NCBI RefSeq assembly: GCF_003254705.1
Contig: NZ_QFYR01000003.1
Coordinates: 124,001 to 188,000 of the forward strand
DNA: 64,000 nt
Direction: 5' to 3'
Origin: Phenylobacterium deserti
Lineage (GTDB): Bacteria; Pseudomonadota; Alphaproteobacteria; Caulobacterales; Caulobacteraceae
Positions 1 to 8,138 of this stretch are shown in pieces (positions within the stretch are counted from its first letter, which is position 1; every line of letters starts with the position of its first letter). The translations under genes were made by a program, and so were the position numbers. The notes beneath the pieces are model-generated. The model saw only the letters and a program-made list of their open reading frames with translations. It ran no database searches and was not told the DNA's origin.

Positions 1-186
1 GCGGCCGTCCGCTCCGAGAAGCCTGACGTGTACCTGAAGGTCGTCGCCTCCCTCTCACCGAAGCACGTCGAGGTGAAGGACGAGAGGCTCGATGATCTCG
101 AACGAGATGAACTTGCTGCTTTCCTCGATGCCGTCCGAGAAGCTCGACGCGCTCGAGAGGCAGATAGCGAAGGCGCTGTCCACTAA
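1..186 (+). CDS. terS: Terminase small subunit, C-terminal part (cut by window start)
   Basis: Frame 1 is open from the first base to a TAA at 184-186 and encodes about 61 residues. The segment KPDVYLKVVASLSPKH followed by an acidic, basic-rich tail resembles the C-terminus of phage small terminase subunits, which recognise the packaging site and recruit the large subunit. Its position directly before and overlapping the large terminase (which starts at 92 in another frame) supports this. The DNA-binding N-terminus lies outside the window, so the call rests on the tail motif and context. Confidence 0.7.
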   Translation, partial: AAVRSEKPDVYLKVVASLSPKHVEVKDERLDDLERDELAAFLDAVREARRAREADSEGAVH

Positions 187-835
187 GGATGAGGGCCGCA
201 AGCTATGGACCTACTACCCGGCGACGGGGCCGCTTCGGCGCGACCTCTACGCCAAGCACATGGCATTCTTCGCCGCGGGTAAGGTCCACCGGGAGCGCGC
301 CGCGATGGCTGCGAACCGGGTAGGGAAGACCGAAGGCATCGGAGCCTATGAGGTGACCCTTCACCTCACGGGTCTCTACCACACCGACGACTTCGCGTGG
401 TGGCCTGGCCGGACCTGGGATCGCCCGATCAACTGCCTCTGTGGCGGAGATACTGGGACGACGACCCGGGACATCGTGGTCGCCAAGCTGCTCGGACCGG
501 CGAGCGCGCGTGGCACGGGGATGATCCCCCGGGACATGATCAAGCGCATCAAGCCGGCGGCTGGCATCCCGGACGGGGTGGACTACGCGGAGATCGAGCA
601 CGTCAACGGCGGGCTCAGCATCATTCAGTTCCGCTCCTACGATCAGGGGCGGGAAGCCTGGCAAGGCACCGAACGGGATCTCGGCTGGTGTGACGAGGAG
701 CCGCCAGAGAGCGTCTACACCGAGCTTCTGCTGCGGACGATGACCACCAAGGGCTCGGTAATCTCGACGTTCACGCCGCTGAACGGCCTCACCAACGTGG
801 CGCTGAGCTTCATGCCGGAGCTGGCGCCGCAATGA
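92..835 (+). CDS. terL: Terminase large subunit, ATPase half (gene split)
   Basis: 247 aa covering the packaging ATPase. A Walker A-like AANRVGKT lies at residues 73-80, a Walker B-like LGWCDEE at 197-203 and the coupling motif STFTP at 225-229. The ATG at 92 follows GAGAGG at good spacing, inside the end of the small terminase gene. The protein stops at 833-835 just where the nuclease domain should begin. That domain continues in another frame from the ATG at 832. Together the two halves total about 488 residues, the usual length of one large terminase. Either this is a frameshift or sequencing error, or the enzyme is made as two translationally coupled chains. Confidence 0.85.
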   Translation: MISNEMNLLLSSMPSEKLDALERQIAKALSTKDEGRKLWTYYPATGPLRRDLYAKHMAFFAAGKVHRERAAMAANRVGKTEGIGAYEVTLHLTGLYHTDDFAWWPGRTWDRPINCLCGGDTGTTTRDIVVAKLLGPASARGTGMIPRDMIKRIKPAAGIPDGVDYAEIEHVNGGLSIIQFRSYDQGREAWQGTERDLGWCDEEPPESVYTELLLRTMTTKGSVISTFTPLNGLTNVALSFMPELAPQ

Positions 836-1557
836 GCAAGTGGGCGATCGGCATCACGTGGGACGACGTCCCGCACCTGGACGACGCGACCAAGAAGGAG
901 CTGTGGGAGTCGATCCCGCCGCACCAACGGGACGCGCGGGCCAAGGGCATTCCGGCGCTGGGCTCTGGCGTCATCTACCCGGTGAGCGAGGAGCTTTGGA
1001 CGGTCGATCCGTTCCAGATCCCTGCGCACTGGCCGCGAGCCTTCGCCCTAGACGTGGGCTGGAACCGCACGGCTGCTGTCTGGGGCGCTTGGAACCGGGA
1101 TAGCGACACGGTCTACGTCTACGACGAGTACTACGTCAGCGAGGCGCCGCCGCAGGTTCACGCCGACGCCATCCGGGCGCGGGGCGACTGGATACCTGGG
1201 GTGATCGACCCGGCGGCTCGTGGGCGACAGCAGCGCGACGGCACGGCGCTCATGACCGAGTACGTGTCGCTGGGCCTGGATCTGCTGCCGGCGAACAACG
1301 AGGTCGAGGCGGGCCTGTTCACGGTCTACCGGCGGCTCGTGTCGGGTCGGCTGAAGGTCTTCAAGACCTGCACGAACCTGATTGGCGAACGCCGCCTCTA
1401 CCGCCGCGACGACAAGGGCAAGGTCGTCAAGGAACGCGACCACCTGATGGACGCCGAACGCTACCTGATCATGTCGGGCATGGCGCGCGGCTGCACCCAG
1501 CCCGAACGGCACTGGGAAGAAGACCGGCGCGGCTACTCGCCAACGACGGGCTACTGA
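832..1557 (+). CDS. terL: Terminase large subunit, nuclease half
   Basis: 241 aa encoding the RNase-H-like nuclease part of the large terminase. The conserved stretch ITWDDVPHL opens it, followed by IPPHQRDARAKGIP, the acidic nuclease motif ALDVGWNRTAAVWG around residues 72-85, GVIDPAARGRQQRDG and the C-terminal DHLMDAERYL. The start ATG overlaps the previous stop as ATGA, so translation by re-initiation is possible. Read next to the ATPase half, the two protein sequences join almost without loss, which is why a single ancestral gene is inferred. I saw no obvious slippery heptamer at the junction. Confidence 0.85.
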   Translation: MSKWAIGITWDDVPHLDDATKKELWESIPPHQRDARAKGIPALGSGVIYPVSEELWTVDPFQIPAHWPRAFALDVGWNRTAAVWGAWNRDSDTVYVYDEYYVSEAPPQVHADAIRARGDWIPGVIDPAARGRQQRDGTALMTEYVSLGLDLLPANNEVEAGLFTVYRRLVSGRLKVFKTCTNLIGERRLYRRDDKGKVVKERDHLMDAERYLIMSGMARGCTQPERHWEEDRRGYSPTTGY

Positions 1558-1570
1558 CTGAGGAGCTTCG

Positions 1571-3604
1571 ATGGAAGACGACGAACTCCTCGACGCCCAG
1601 CCGATGGAAGGCGAGGGCGAGGACAACCTGTTCGCGGAGGAGCCCGCGACGGCTGACCCGCTCGCCAAGCTCTACGAGATCGCCAAGACCCAAGGCGACA
1701 TCTCGCATCTGCTGGACTCGACCCAACTCGCCAACCTCGGCGCGCGTGTGGTCGAGGACTACGAGCTGGACGACCGCTCCCGGGCTTCCTGGAAAACCAA
1801 GGCGCAGCGCGCCCTTGATCGCGCCGCTCAGGAAGAAGAGCAGATCAAGAACTACCCGTGGGACAACGCGTCCAACGTGAGCTACCCGCTGCTCACGGTC
1901 GCGGCCCTGCAGTTCGCCGCACGCGCCTATCCGGCCATCATCAAGAACGATGAGGCGGTGAAGGTGAAGGTGTTCGGCACCCCGCCCGAGAGCGCCCCGC
2001 CGGAAGTCCAGCAAGCCGCGTCGCAGGGCGACCGGCGCGCCCAGATGGCCGTGCAAGCCGCCACCGAGGCCCTGCAGAAGCGCCAAGCCAAGATCGCCCG
2101 CGCCAAGCGCGTCGGCGACTACATGAACTACAAGCTGTTCTACGAGATCGAGGACTGGGAAGGGGACACCGACGTCCTGCTGCACCAGCTGCCGATCATC
2201 GGGCTCGGCTACCGCAAGGAATGGCACGACCTGGACAGCGGTCGCTGCAACGCGGCCTACGTCTCGGCGATGCGCCTGGTGGTGAACCAGGACGTCAAGA
2301 ACCTGAAGACCGCGCCACGCGTCACGGAAGAGATCCCGGACGTCTACCCGTACCAGATCGAGGGCCGCATCCGCGCGGGCCGGTACCGTCAGGTGAGCCT
2401 GCCGGCCACGGCTGAAGACGACCAGGCCCCGCGCATGCTGCTCGAACAGCACCGCATGCACGACCTGGATGGCGACGGACTGGAAGAGCCCTACGTCGTT
2501 ACGGTGGACAAGGAGACCCGTCAGGTTCTCCGCATCGAGGCTGCCTACACCCTGGAAGGCGCTCGCATGGGCGGCGTCGAGGGCGAGGAGCGGGTGGTCG
2601 GCTTCGACCGCTGGATGCCGTACACGAAATACGAGTTCCTGCCGGACCTGAAGGGCCGCTTCCACTCGATCGGCTTCGGCCATCTGCTCGACCAGCTGAC
2701 TGAGGTGGTCAACACCTCGATCAACCAGATGATCGACGCGGGCCATGCGGCTATCGCGGGCGGCGGCTTCATCGCCTCGAGCCTGCGTCTGCAAGGCGGT
2801 CCGGGCAAGACGAACACGATCCGTTTCCGGCCCAACGAGTACAAGACGGTCACCGTGGCCGGCTCGATCCGGGACGCGATCTACGAGCGCAACGTCCCGC
2901 AACCGTCGCCGGTCATGTTCCAAGTCCTGGACCTGATGCTGGGCGCGGCCAAGGACATCACCTCGACCAAGGATGTGCTGACCGGCGAGGCCAACTCCAC
3001 GGCCCCGGTGGGAACGACCCTGGCGCTTATCGAGCAGGGCCTGCAGGTCTTCTCGTCCATCTACAAGCGGGTGTACCGCGGCCTGAAGGCCGAGTTCATC
3101 ATGCTGTACCACCTGATCGGCGCGTACGGCGACCCGAACGACTACCTCGAGGTGCTGGACGATCCTGAGGCGGACTTTGCCGCGGACTTCTCCGGCGAGG
3201 GCAAGGACGTGCTGCCGGTCTCTGACCCGTCCGTCGCGACCAAGATGCAGGCGATGGGTAAGGCGCAGCTCCTCATGGGGCTGATCGGCAAGGGCGGCAA
3301 CGACCGCGCCATCATGAAGCGCGCCTTCGAAGCCTTTGAGATCGACGACCCTGAAGAGCTGCTTCCCGTCCCGATGCCGCCGAACCCGGCCGTCGAGGCG
3401 AAGGCGCAGCGTGATCAGGCCGCGGCGGAGAAGGACGTCGCCGCTGGCCGGAAGCTAACCGCGGAGGCGGCTGAGATTGTCGCGAGAAACACTGCCGGCG
3501 CCAACCCTCGAGGAGTTCCAGGCATGGCGGGACCATCCCCTGACGAAATGGGCCTTGGCGGCGCTCCAGAAGCGCTCGGAGGACCAGAAGGCGGGATGGC
3601 TTGA
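1571..3604 (+). CDS. Portal protein (podovirus type)
   Basis: 677 aa; the ring at the capsid vertex through which DNA enters and leaves. Position directly after the terminase, the length and the segment with YPWDNASNVSYPLL near residue 95 match portal proteins of short-tailed prophages. The ATG follows a clear GAGGAG. The last 40 residues are rich in Ala, Gly and Pro and are co-encoded with the next gene in another frame (128 bp overlap). The acidic N-terminal 25 residues may be disordered. Family assignment is from recognition of the sequence and gene order, not a search. Confidence 0.8.
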   Translation: MEDDELLDAQPMEGEGEDNLFAEEPATADPLAKLYEIAKTQGDISHLLDSTQLANLGARVVEDYELDDRSRASWKTKAQRALDRAAQEEEQIKNYPWDNASNVSYPLLTVAALQFAARAYPAIIKNDEAVKVKVFGTPPESAPPEVQQAASQGDRRAQMAVQAATEALQKRQAKIARAKRVGDYMNYKLFYEIEDWEGDTDVLLHQLPIIGLGYRKEWHDLDSGRCNAAYVSAMRLVVNQDVKNLKTAPRVTEEIPDVYPYQIEGRIRAGRYRQVSLPATAEDDQAPRMLLEQHRMHDLDGDGLEEPYVVTVDKETRQVLRIEAAYTLEGARMGGVEGEERVVGFDRWMPYTKYEFLPDLKGRFHSIGFGHLLDQLTEVVNTSINQMIDAGHAAIAGGGFIASSLRLQGGPGKTNTIRFRPNEYKTVTVAGSIRDAIYERNVPQPSPVMFQVLDLMLGAAKDITSTKDVLTGEANSTAPVGTTLALIEQGLQVFSSIYKRVYRGLKAEFIMLYHLIGAYGDPNDYLEVLDDPEADFAADFSGEGKDVLPVSDPSVATKMQAMGKAQLLMGLIGKGGNDRAIMKRAFEAFEIDDPEELLPVPMPPNPAVEAKAQRDQAAAEKDVAAGRKLTAEAAEIVARNTAGANPRGVPGMAGPSPDEMGLGGAPEALGGPEGGMA

Positions 3605-3743
3605 GCACTCATGGGAGAGCGGCCAGGCCGACCCCCTGATGCTCGTTGAGCTGCGAACCCGGGCGGACGCCTACCAAGCTATCGCTGAGACAACCTACGA
3701 GAGGTTCTGTGAACTCCACGGCCAAGATCCCCGCACTGACTGA
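3477..3743 (+). CDS. Small phage protein overlapping the portal gene
   Basis: 88 aa, charged and probably helical, beginning at a TTG with GGAGG about nine bases upstream. It overlaps the 3' end of the portal gene by 128 bp in a different frame. The pattern FQAWRDHPLTKWALAAL and ADPLMLVELRTRADAY resembles small uncharacterised proteins found between portal and scaffold genes in prophages of alphaproteobacteria. No catalytic motif is visible; a head-assembly or DNA-packaging accessory role is only inferred from position. Confidence 0.65.
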   Translation: MSRETLPAPTLEEFQAWRDHPLTKWALAALQKRSEDQKAGWLEHSWESGQADPLMLVELRTRADAYQAIAETTYERFCELHGQDPRTD

Positions 3744-4062
3744 GTGCGACCCGGGCCTCGCGCCCACGGAATACAACATCCTGATCATTCCGGAGGTGAT
3801 CGAGGAGAAGACCAAGGGCGGCCTGTTCCTGCCGGAGCAGGTGAAGGAGACGGACGAGCTGGCGCAGACGCGCGGCCGAATCGTCGCCGCTTCGCCGCTG
3901 GCCTTCAACTACGACAACTGGCCCGAGACCGCCCGTAAGCCGCAGGTCGGCGACGTGGTCTGGTACGGGCGCTACGCCGGCACTCTCATCGAGGGCCGCG
4001 ACGGCAAGACGTACCGCCTGTGCAAGGACAAGGACGTCGGCGCCGTGGTGCTCGACGCATGA
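3709..4062 (+). CDS. Phage GroES-like co-chaperonin
   Basis: 117 aa from a GTG start (an upstream TTG at 3646 is possible but would lengthen the overlap with the previous gene). After LAPTEYNILIIPE comes VIEEKTKGGLFLPEQ, which matches the GroES mobile loop; the Leu-Phe-Leu takes the place of the Ile-Val-Leu that contacts GroEL. Then follow RGRIVAASP and the strand pair ending KPQVGDVVWYGRYAG, as in Cpn10 proteins. A co-chaperonin encoded between portal and scaffold probably adapts the host GroEL chamber to fold the large capsid protein. Start supported by GAGAGG upstream. Its stop overlaps the next start (ATGA). Confidence 0.8.
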   Translation: MNSTAKIPALTECDPGLAPTEYNILIIPEVIEEKTKGGLFLPEQVKETDELAQTRGRIVAASPLAFNYDNWPETARKPQVGDVVWYGRYAGTLIEGRDGKTYRLCKDKDVGAVVLDA

Positions 4063-4325
4063 AGACGCCCTTCAGCTTCGGAACCGCCATCGCCCTGCTG
4101 AAGGAAGGCCGGAAGGTCAGCCGCGAGGGTTGGAACGGCAAGGGCATGTGGATCTACTACGTGCCGGAGAACAGCTACGCCGCCCAAACGCCGGCTGCTC
4201 GTGGTCGCTTCGGCGAGATGGTCCCGTATCGCGCCTACATCGCCATGGTGACCGCACAGGCCGACGTCGTGCCGTGGGTCGCCTCGCAGACTGACATCCT
4301 GGCCGACGACTGGGTCCTGGCCTGA
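4059..4325 (+). CDS. DUF2829 / Tad2-like putative anti-Thoeris protein
   Basis: 88 aa. The segments FGTAIALLKEGRKVSREGW, GWNGKGMWIYYVP, RAYIAMVTAQADVVPW and SQTDILADDW are the family signature of DUF2829. The known family function comes from Tad2 (Thoeris anti-defence 2) of Bacillus phages, a small oligomer that captures the cyclic ADP-ribose signal made by Thoeris TIR proteins and so blocks abortive infection. Here the gene is embedded in the head operon and coupled to the GroES-like gene by ATGA, so it is presumably expressed late unless an internal promoter exists. Anti-defence function in this phage is inferred from family membership; ligand residues were not checked structurally. Confidence 0.75.
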   Translation: MKTPFSFGTAIALLKEGRKVSREGWNGKGMWIYYVPENSYAAQTPAARGRFGEMVPYRAYIAMVTAQADVVPWVASQTDILADDWVLA

Positions 4326-4363
4326 CGAACCCGGCCTGAGGGCCACACATCCACGAGGATTGC

Positions 4364-5191
4364 ATGGCTGATGAAGCCGAAGACAACCTCCCGCCGGAAG
4401 GCGCGGAGGCAGAAGAGCTTGCGCCCGTAGAGAGCGGCGCTGAACAGCACGTCGAAGGCGCAGTCACCCCGCCTGAAAGTGCGCAAACGCCTTCCGAGGT
4501 CGAAGAGCTTGCCCGCGAGATGGGCTGGGCTCCGAAGGACCACTGGCGCGGCGACCCGGAGCAATGGAAGGACGCCAAGACCTTCCTGAAGACGACGGTC
4601 GAGATTAACCGCACCCTGTCGAAAGACGTTCGCGGACTGAAGGACACGGTCGATCGCCTGTCCCGCACCTCGGCGAGGATCGCTGAGCGGGCCATCGCCG
4701 AAGAGCGCGCTGCGCTGGAACAACAGTTCCGAGACGCTGTGGCGGCCGGGGACGAGGAGGGCGCGTACGAGGCGTCCCAGGCGCTGCAGCGCGCCACTTC
4801 GGTCGAACCCGCTGACGACCCGCTGGCCGACTTCAAGACCCGCAACAGCTGGTTCGGGGCGGACGAGGAAGCCACCGCCTACGCCGCCAGCCTAGGCGAG
4901 ATCCACAAGGGCAAGCCGATTGACGAGCAGTGCCGCCTCATCGAGGCCGCGGTTCGCAAGCGCTTCCCGGAACACTTTGCGAGCGCGGAGCCGAAGCCCG
5001 AGCCGCGCCCGCAACCCCGCGCCCCGCTGGTCAGCGCTCCGCAGACCCGCTCCGCACGGCCCACCCCGAAAGAGAAGGGTGTCGCCGACCTTCCCCCCGA
5101 AGCCCGCAAGGCGGGGGAGGACTTCGTTCGCCGAGGCCGGATCGGAAGCCTCGCCGACTACGCGAAGATCTATTTCGAGGAGAACGCCTGA
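4364..5191 (+). CDS. Putative capsid scaffolding protein
   Basis: 275 aa, acidic N-terminus, a central helical/coiled-coil stretch (about residues 75-140, rich in Glu, Arg, Ala) and a Pro-rich linker before a C-terminal helical patch. The motif REMGWAPKDHWRGDPEQW near residue 50 is frequent in proteins just before the major capsid gene of podovirus prophages. Scaffolds direct procapsid assembly and leave before maturation. The stop codon overlaps the next start as TGATG. Assignment by order and composition; an alternative is a head-vertex protein. Confidence 0.65.
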   Translation: MADEAEDNLPPEGAEAEELAPVESGAEQHVEGAVTPPESAQTPSEVEELAREMGWAPKDHWRGDPEQWKDAKTFLKTTVEINRTLSKDVRGLKDTVDRLSRTSARIAERAIAEERAALEQQFRDAVAAGDEEGAYEASQALQRATSVEPADDPLADFKTRNSWFGADEEATAYAASLGEIHKGKPIDEQCRLIEAAVRKRFPEHFASAEPKPEPRPQPRAPLVSAPQTRSARPTPKEKGVADLPPEARKAGEDFVRRGRIGSLADYAKIYFEENA

Positions 5192-5643
5192 TGGCGAACG
5201 AACAGCGCGCCCGTGTGAGCCGGGCAGAAGAGAACCAGGCCCAGCGCCGCCGTCGTCAGCCCGGCACCATCGACCGCATGGACGAGTTCGCCCTGACGAT
5301 CCCGGATGAAGTGCAGGCCGCCAATCCCGACCACGTGTTCCGCTGGGTGCTCGATCGGCCGAAGCGCATGCACCAGCTCACCGTGCGGGATGACTGGGAC
5401 CGGGTGGATGGCGTCGAGCCCATCCCGGACCACGCCGACAAAGCCGGCAATCAACTCAATCTCGTTCTCGTCAAGAAGCGCAAAGAGTTCTGGGAAGAAG
5501 ACCAGAGAGCCAAGGGCCAAGCCCTGCGTGAGCAGGAGCAGGCGATGGTGCGCAAGGCGTCGAACGACCCGCAAGACGACCGTCCGGCCGACGTCTCGTA
5601 CGTCCCCGACGGCAACTCCATCACATCGGGCTTCACGCCCTAG
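5191..5643 (+). CDS. Hypothetical phage head protein
   Basis: 150 aa from the ATG at 5191, preceded by a CGAGGAG ribosome site and coupled to the scaffold gene (TGATG). Basic at the N-terminus and very charged throughout, with QAANPDHVFRWVLDRPKRMH and a long Lys/Glu-rich helix (VLVKKRKEFWEEDQRAKGQ). No enzyme motif is seen. Placement between scaffold and decoration genes suggests a head assembly role, but I do not recognise a characterised family. Confidence 0.6.
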   Translation: MANEQRARVSRAEENQAQRRRRQPGTIDRMDEFALTIPDEVQAANPDHVFRWVLDRPKRMHQLTVRDDWDRVDGVEPIPDHADKAGNQLNLVLVKKRKEFWEEDQRAKGQALREQEQAMVRKASNDPQDDRPADVSYVPDGNSITSGFTP

Positions 5644-5655
5644 GGACCCATTCAC

Positions 5656-6237
5656 ATGGCGAACACCAACATCGCCACCGGCTTCAAGCCGGTCGGCGCT
5701 CGTGGGGGCTCGTACTCGGGTCAGATCAACCGGTACTATGTGCCGGCTTCTGACGCCACGGCCCTCTTCATCGGCGACCCGGTCGTCATCGCTGGCGACG
5801 GCGACACCACTGGCGTTGCTTCCGTCACCCGCGCCACCGCTGGCACTGCCGGCCGCGTGACCGGCGTGGTGGTTGGCTTCGACCCCGATCCGACCATCCG
5901 CACGAACGGCTACCGCGCCGCTTCGACCGCCGCCTACGTGCTGGTGGCCGACGACCCGGACCTGATCTGCGAAGTCCAGGAAGATGCCGTCGGTGGCGCT
6001 CTCGCCGCTGTGGACATCGGCCTGAACGCCGACATGATCGCCGGCTCGGGCTCGACCGCAACCAAGCTCTCGGGCTTCCAGCTCGACACCTCCACCAAGG
6101 CCACGACCGCCACCCTGCAGCTGCGCATCCTTGGCTTCGTCCAGCGCGCGGACAACGAGGTGGGCGCCAACGCCAAGGTGCTGGTTCGCTTCAACACCCC
6201 GACTGAGACCGGCGCTGCCGGCTCCACTGGCGTCTAA
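5656..6237 (+). CDS. Head decoration / minor capsid protein
   Basis: 193 aa of beta-rich, Thr/Ala/Gly-rich sequence starting MANTNIATGFKPVGARGG. Short proteins of this composition lie directly before the major capsid gene in many podovirus and siphovirus prophages and coat the mature head. Fourteen bases separate it from the capsid gene, so the two should be co-translated. No motif distinguishes decoration from another capsid-associated protein, hence moderate confidence. Confidence 0.65.
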   Translation: MANTNIATGFKPVGARGGSYSGQINRYYVPASDATALFIGDPVVIAGDGDTTGVASVTRATAGTAGRVTGVVVGFDPDPTIRTNGYRAASTAAYVLVADDPDLICEVQEDAVGGALAAVDIGLNADMIAGSGSTATKLSGFQLDTSTKATTATLQLRILGFVQRADNEVGANAKVLVRFNTPTETGAAGSTGV

Positions 6238-6251
6238 GGGGGCCGGACAAC

Positions 6252-7148
6252 ATGAGCACGATCACGCGTTCCGCCCACCCGTCGGCGCTTTGGCCCGGCG
6301 TGAAGGCATGGTTCGGCAAGTCCTACGACGAGCTGCCGGCCGAATGGTCCCAGGTGTTCGAACAAGACACCTCGGACAAGGCCTACGAAGAGCTGGTCGA
6401 AACGACCGGCTTTGGCCTCGCCCCGCAGAAGTCGGAAGGTGGCTCCATCAGCTACGACACCGACGGCGAGGGCTACAAGTCGCGCCTGACGCACGTCGTC
6501 TACGGCCTCGGCTACATCGTTACCGAGGAAGAGCTTGAAGACAACCTGTACAAGGAAGTCTCCGAGCGCCGTGCGCGCGGCCTGGCCTTCTCCATGCGCT
6601 CGACCGCCGAAGTCGTTCACGCGAACTACCTGAACACGGGTTTCGCGGCGAACGGCGGCGATGGCGTGCCGCTCTTCTCGGCTTCGCACCCGACCCGCTC
6701 GGGCACTCAGTCCAACCTCCTGTCGGCGGCCGACGTGTCGGAAACCGCCCTGGAAGATGGCCTGAAGACCGTGCGTCGCGCGAAGAACAGCCGTGGCCTG
6801 GCTATCAGCCTGCAGGTGAAGCGTCTCGTCGTTCACCCCGACGAGATCTACAACGTCACCCGCATCCTGGAGTCCCAGCTGCGCGTCGGCACCAACAACA
6901 ACGACATCAACGCGATCAAGGCCCTCGGCAAGATCCCGGAAGTCGTTGAGATGACGCGCCTGACGGACACCGACGCCTGGTTCCTGCAGACCAACGCCCC
7001 CGAAGGTCTGAAGTCCATGTGGCGCCGCAAGGTGACCCTGGAGAAGGACAAGGACTTCGACACGTCCAACGCCAAGGCGAAGGCCACCATGCGCTTCGCC
7101 GTCGGCTCGGGTGACTGGCGCGCCATCTTCGGCAACGCCGGCGCCTAA
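6252..7148 (+). CDS. Major capsid protein (HK97-fold)
   Basis: 298 aa. Family features visible by eye are the N-terminal WPGVKAWFGKSYDELP, the central VVHANYLNTGF and PLFSASHPTRSG, the hydrophobic LVVHPDEIYNVTRILES and the C-terminal DTDAWFLQTNAPEGL followed by a basic Arg-Lys segment. Size and position after scaffold and decoration genes fit the shell protein of a short-tailed phage. A GC-rich hairpin with a TTCG loop lies just downstream, as often follows the most highly expressed capsid gene. Confidence 0.85.
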   Translation: MSTITRSAHPSALWPGVKAWFGKSYDELPAEWSQVFEQDTSDKAYEELVETTGFGLAPQKSEGGSISYDTDGEGYKSRLTHVVYGLGYIVTEEELEDNLYKEVSERRARGLAFSMRSTAEVVHANYLNTGFAANGGDGVPLFSASHPTRSGTQSNLLSAADVSETALEDGLKTVRRAKNSRGLAISLQVKRLVVHPDEIYNVTRILESQLRVGTNNNDINAIKALGKIPEVVEMTRLTDTDAWFLQTNAPEGLKSMWRRKVTLEKDKDFDTSNAKAKATMRFAVGSGDWRAIFGNAGA

Positions 7149-7169
7149 CAAGCTCCCCTGAGCGAACTC

Positions 7170-7197
7170 GGAGGGCGCGGCTTCGGCTGCGTCCTCC
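7170..7197 (+). terminator. Hairpin after the major capsid gene (terminator or attenuator)
   Basis: A 12-bp stem (two G-T pairs) closes a TTCG tetraloop: arms at 7170-7181 and 7186-7197. The following bases are ACTCTTTCC, so the U-tract is weak. It probably acts as partial terminator or as a 3' stabiliser that raises capsid mRNA over downstream tail genes. Confidence 0.6.
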
Positions 7198-7218
7198 ACT
7201 CTTTCCGCGGAGGCGCTG

Positions 7219-7449
7219 ATGTCCCGTGACGCCAACGCAATCTGCGACCGCTGCGGCTTCCAGCGCAAACACCACCAGCTCCGCAAGGAGTGGGACGGGC
7301 TCATGGTCTGCGCCGAGTGCTACGACCCGCGCCCTGTCCACCTCGACCCGCCTCGCATCTACCCGGAAGGCATGCCGGTGCGCGACGCGCGCCCAGAGCC
7401 CGCGCCGGTTTTCGTGGGCGACAACGATTTGCAGCCGGAGGATCTCTGA
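7219..7449 (+). CDS. Small zinc-ribbon-like phage protein
   Basis: 76 aa with two CxxC pairs (CDRCG near residue 10 and CAEC near residue 34) arranged as a small zinc ribbon, followed by an acidic Pro-rich tail. SD GCGGAGG precedes the ATG. Proteins of this shape are common just after the capsid gene in alphaproteobacterial prophages; their role is unknown. The stop (TGA 7447-7449) directly abuts the next ATG. Confidence 0.6.
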   Translation: MSRDANAICDRCGFQRKHHQLRKEWDGLMVCAECYDPRPVHLDPPRIYPEGMPVRDARPEPAPVFVGDNDLQPEDL

Positions 7450-8127
7450 ATGGCGACGTCCGGCACGACCAGCAGCACGCTTACCGTCCGCGAGGTGATC
7501 GACCTCGCCTGCGAAGAGCTTGGCATCCTCGCCATGGGCGACACGCTGGACGCGACCGTTGCTGAGCGCGCGATGACGCGCCTCAACTGGATGCTGAAGA
7601 CCTGGCAGGCGGACGGCCTGACGAACGGGTGGCGCATCGAGGACGTCTCGATCACCTGGCCGGCTGACACGGCCACGGCCACCCTGGACACCAACTACCT
7701 CGACCTCGAAAATGTCCGCCGCAGCATCTCGGGCATTGAGACGCCCCTGGAGCGGTTCGACGCTGACGAGTACGCGCAGCTGCCGAACAAGGCCGCGACG
7801 GGCGTGCCGAACAGCTACGTGGTCAAGAAGACCCGCGACACGCTCTCGGTGAGCCTCTGGCCTGTGCCGACCGCGGAGACCACGATCCTCGCCGACGGCG
7901 CGCGCATCATCGAAGACGTCACGGACCTCGGCCAGAACATCGACGTGCCGCAGGAGTGGCTTGAGACCGTCTACATGTGCCTCGCCGCGCGCCTGATCAC
8001 GCCCTTCAAGTCGCTCATGACCGACCCGGCTTCGGCCAAGGCGGTCGAGGAGCGCGCCGCCACTCTTTACGCCCGCCTCAAGACCTTCGGGGACGAGAGC
8101 GGCTCCATCTACTTCCAGACCGCCTAG
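7450..8127 (+). CDS. P22 gp4-like tail accessory / head-completion protein
   Basis: 225 aa, helical N-terminus (TVREVIDLACEELGILAMGDTLD, then LNWMLKTWQADGL) and a beta-rich centre. This architecture matches P22 gp4-type adaptors, which bind the portal ring after packaging and connect it to the tail. With the gp10-like gene downstream it identifies the phage as short-tailed. Some gp4 proteins also have muramidase activity; no catalytic motif could be assigned here. Confidence 0.7.
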   Translation: MATSGTTSSTLTVREVIDLACEELGILAMGDTLDATVAERAMTRLNWMLKTWQADGLTNGWRIEDVSITWPADTATATLDTNYLDLENVRRSISGIETPLERFDADEYAQLPNKAATGVPNSYVVKKTRDTLSVSLWPVPTAETTILADGARIIEDVTDLGQNIDVPQEWLETVYMCLAARLITPFKSLMTDPASAKAVEERAATLYARLKTFGDESGSIYFQTA

Positions 8128-8138
8128 GAGCCCTGTCT

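Noticed and set aside
800-840. Programmed frameshift site in the large terminase
   Set aside because: No slippery heptamer or downstream pseudoknot was apparent, so only the split itself is reported.
1469-3112. Long minus-strand frame opposite the portal gene
   Set aside because: Antisense shadow with biased composition and no motif.
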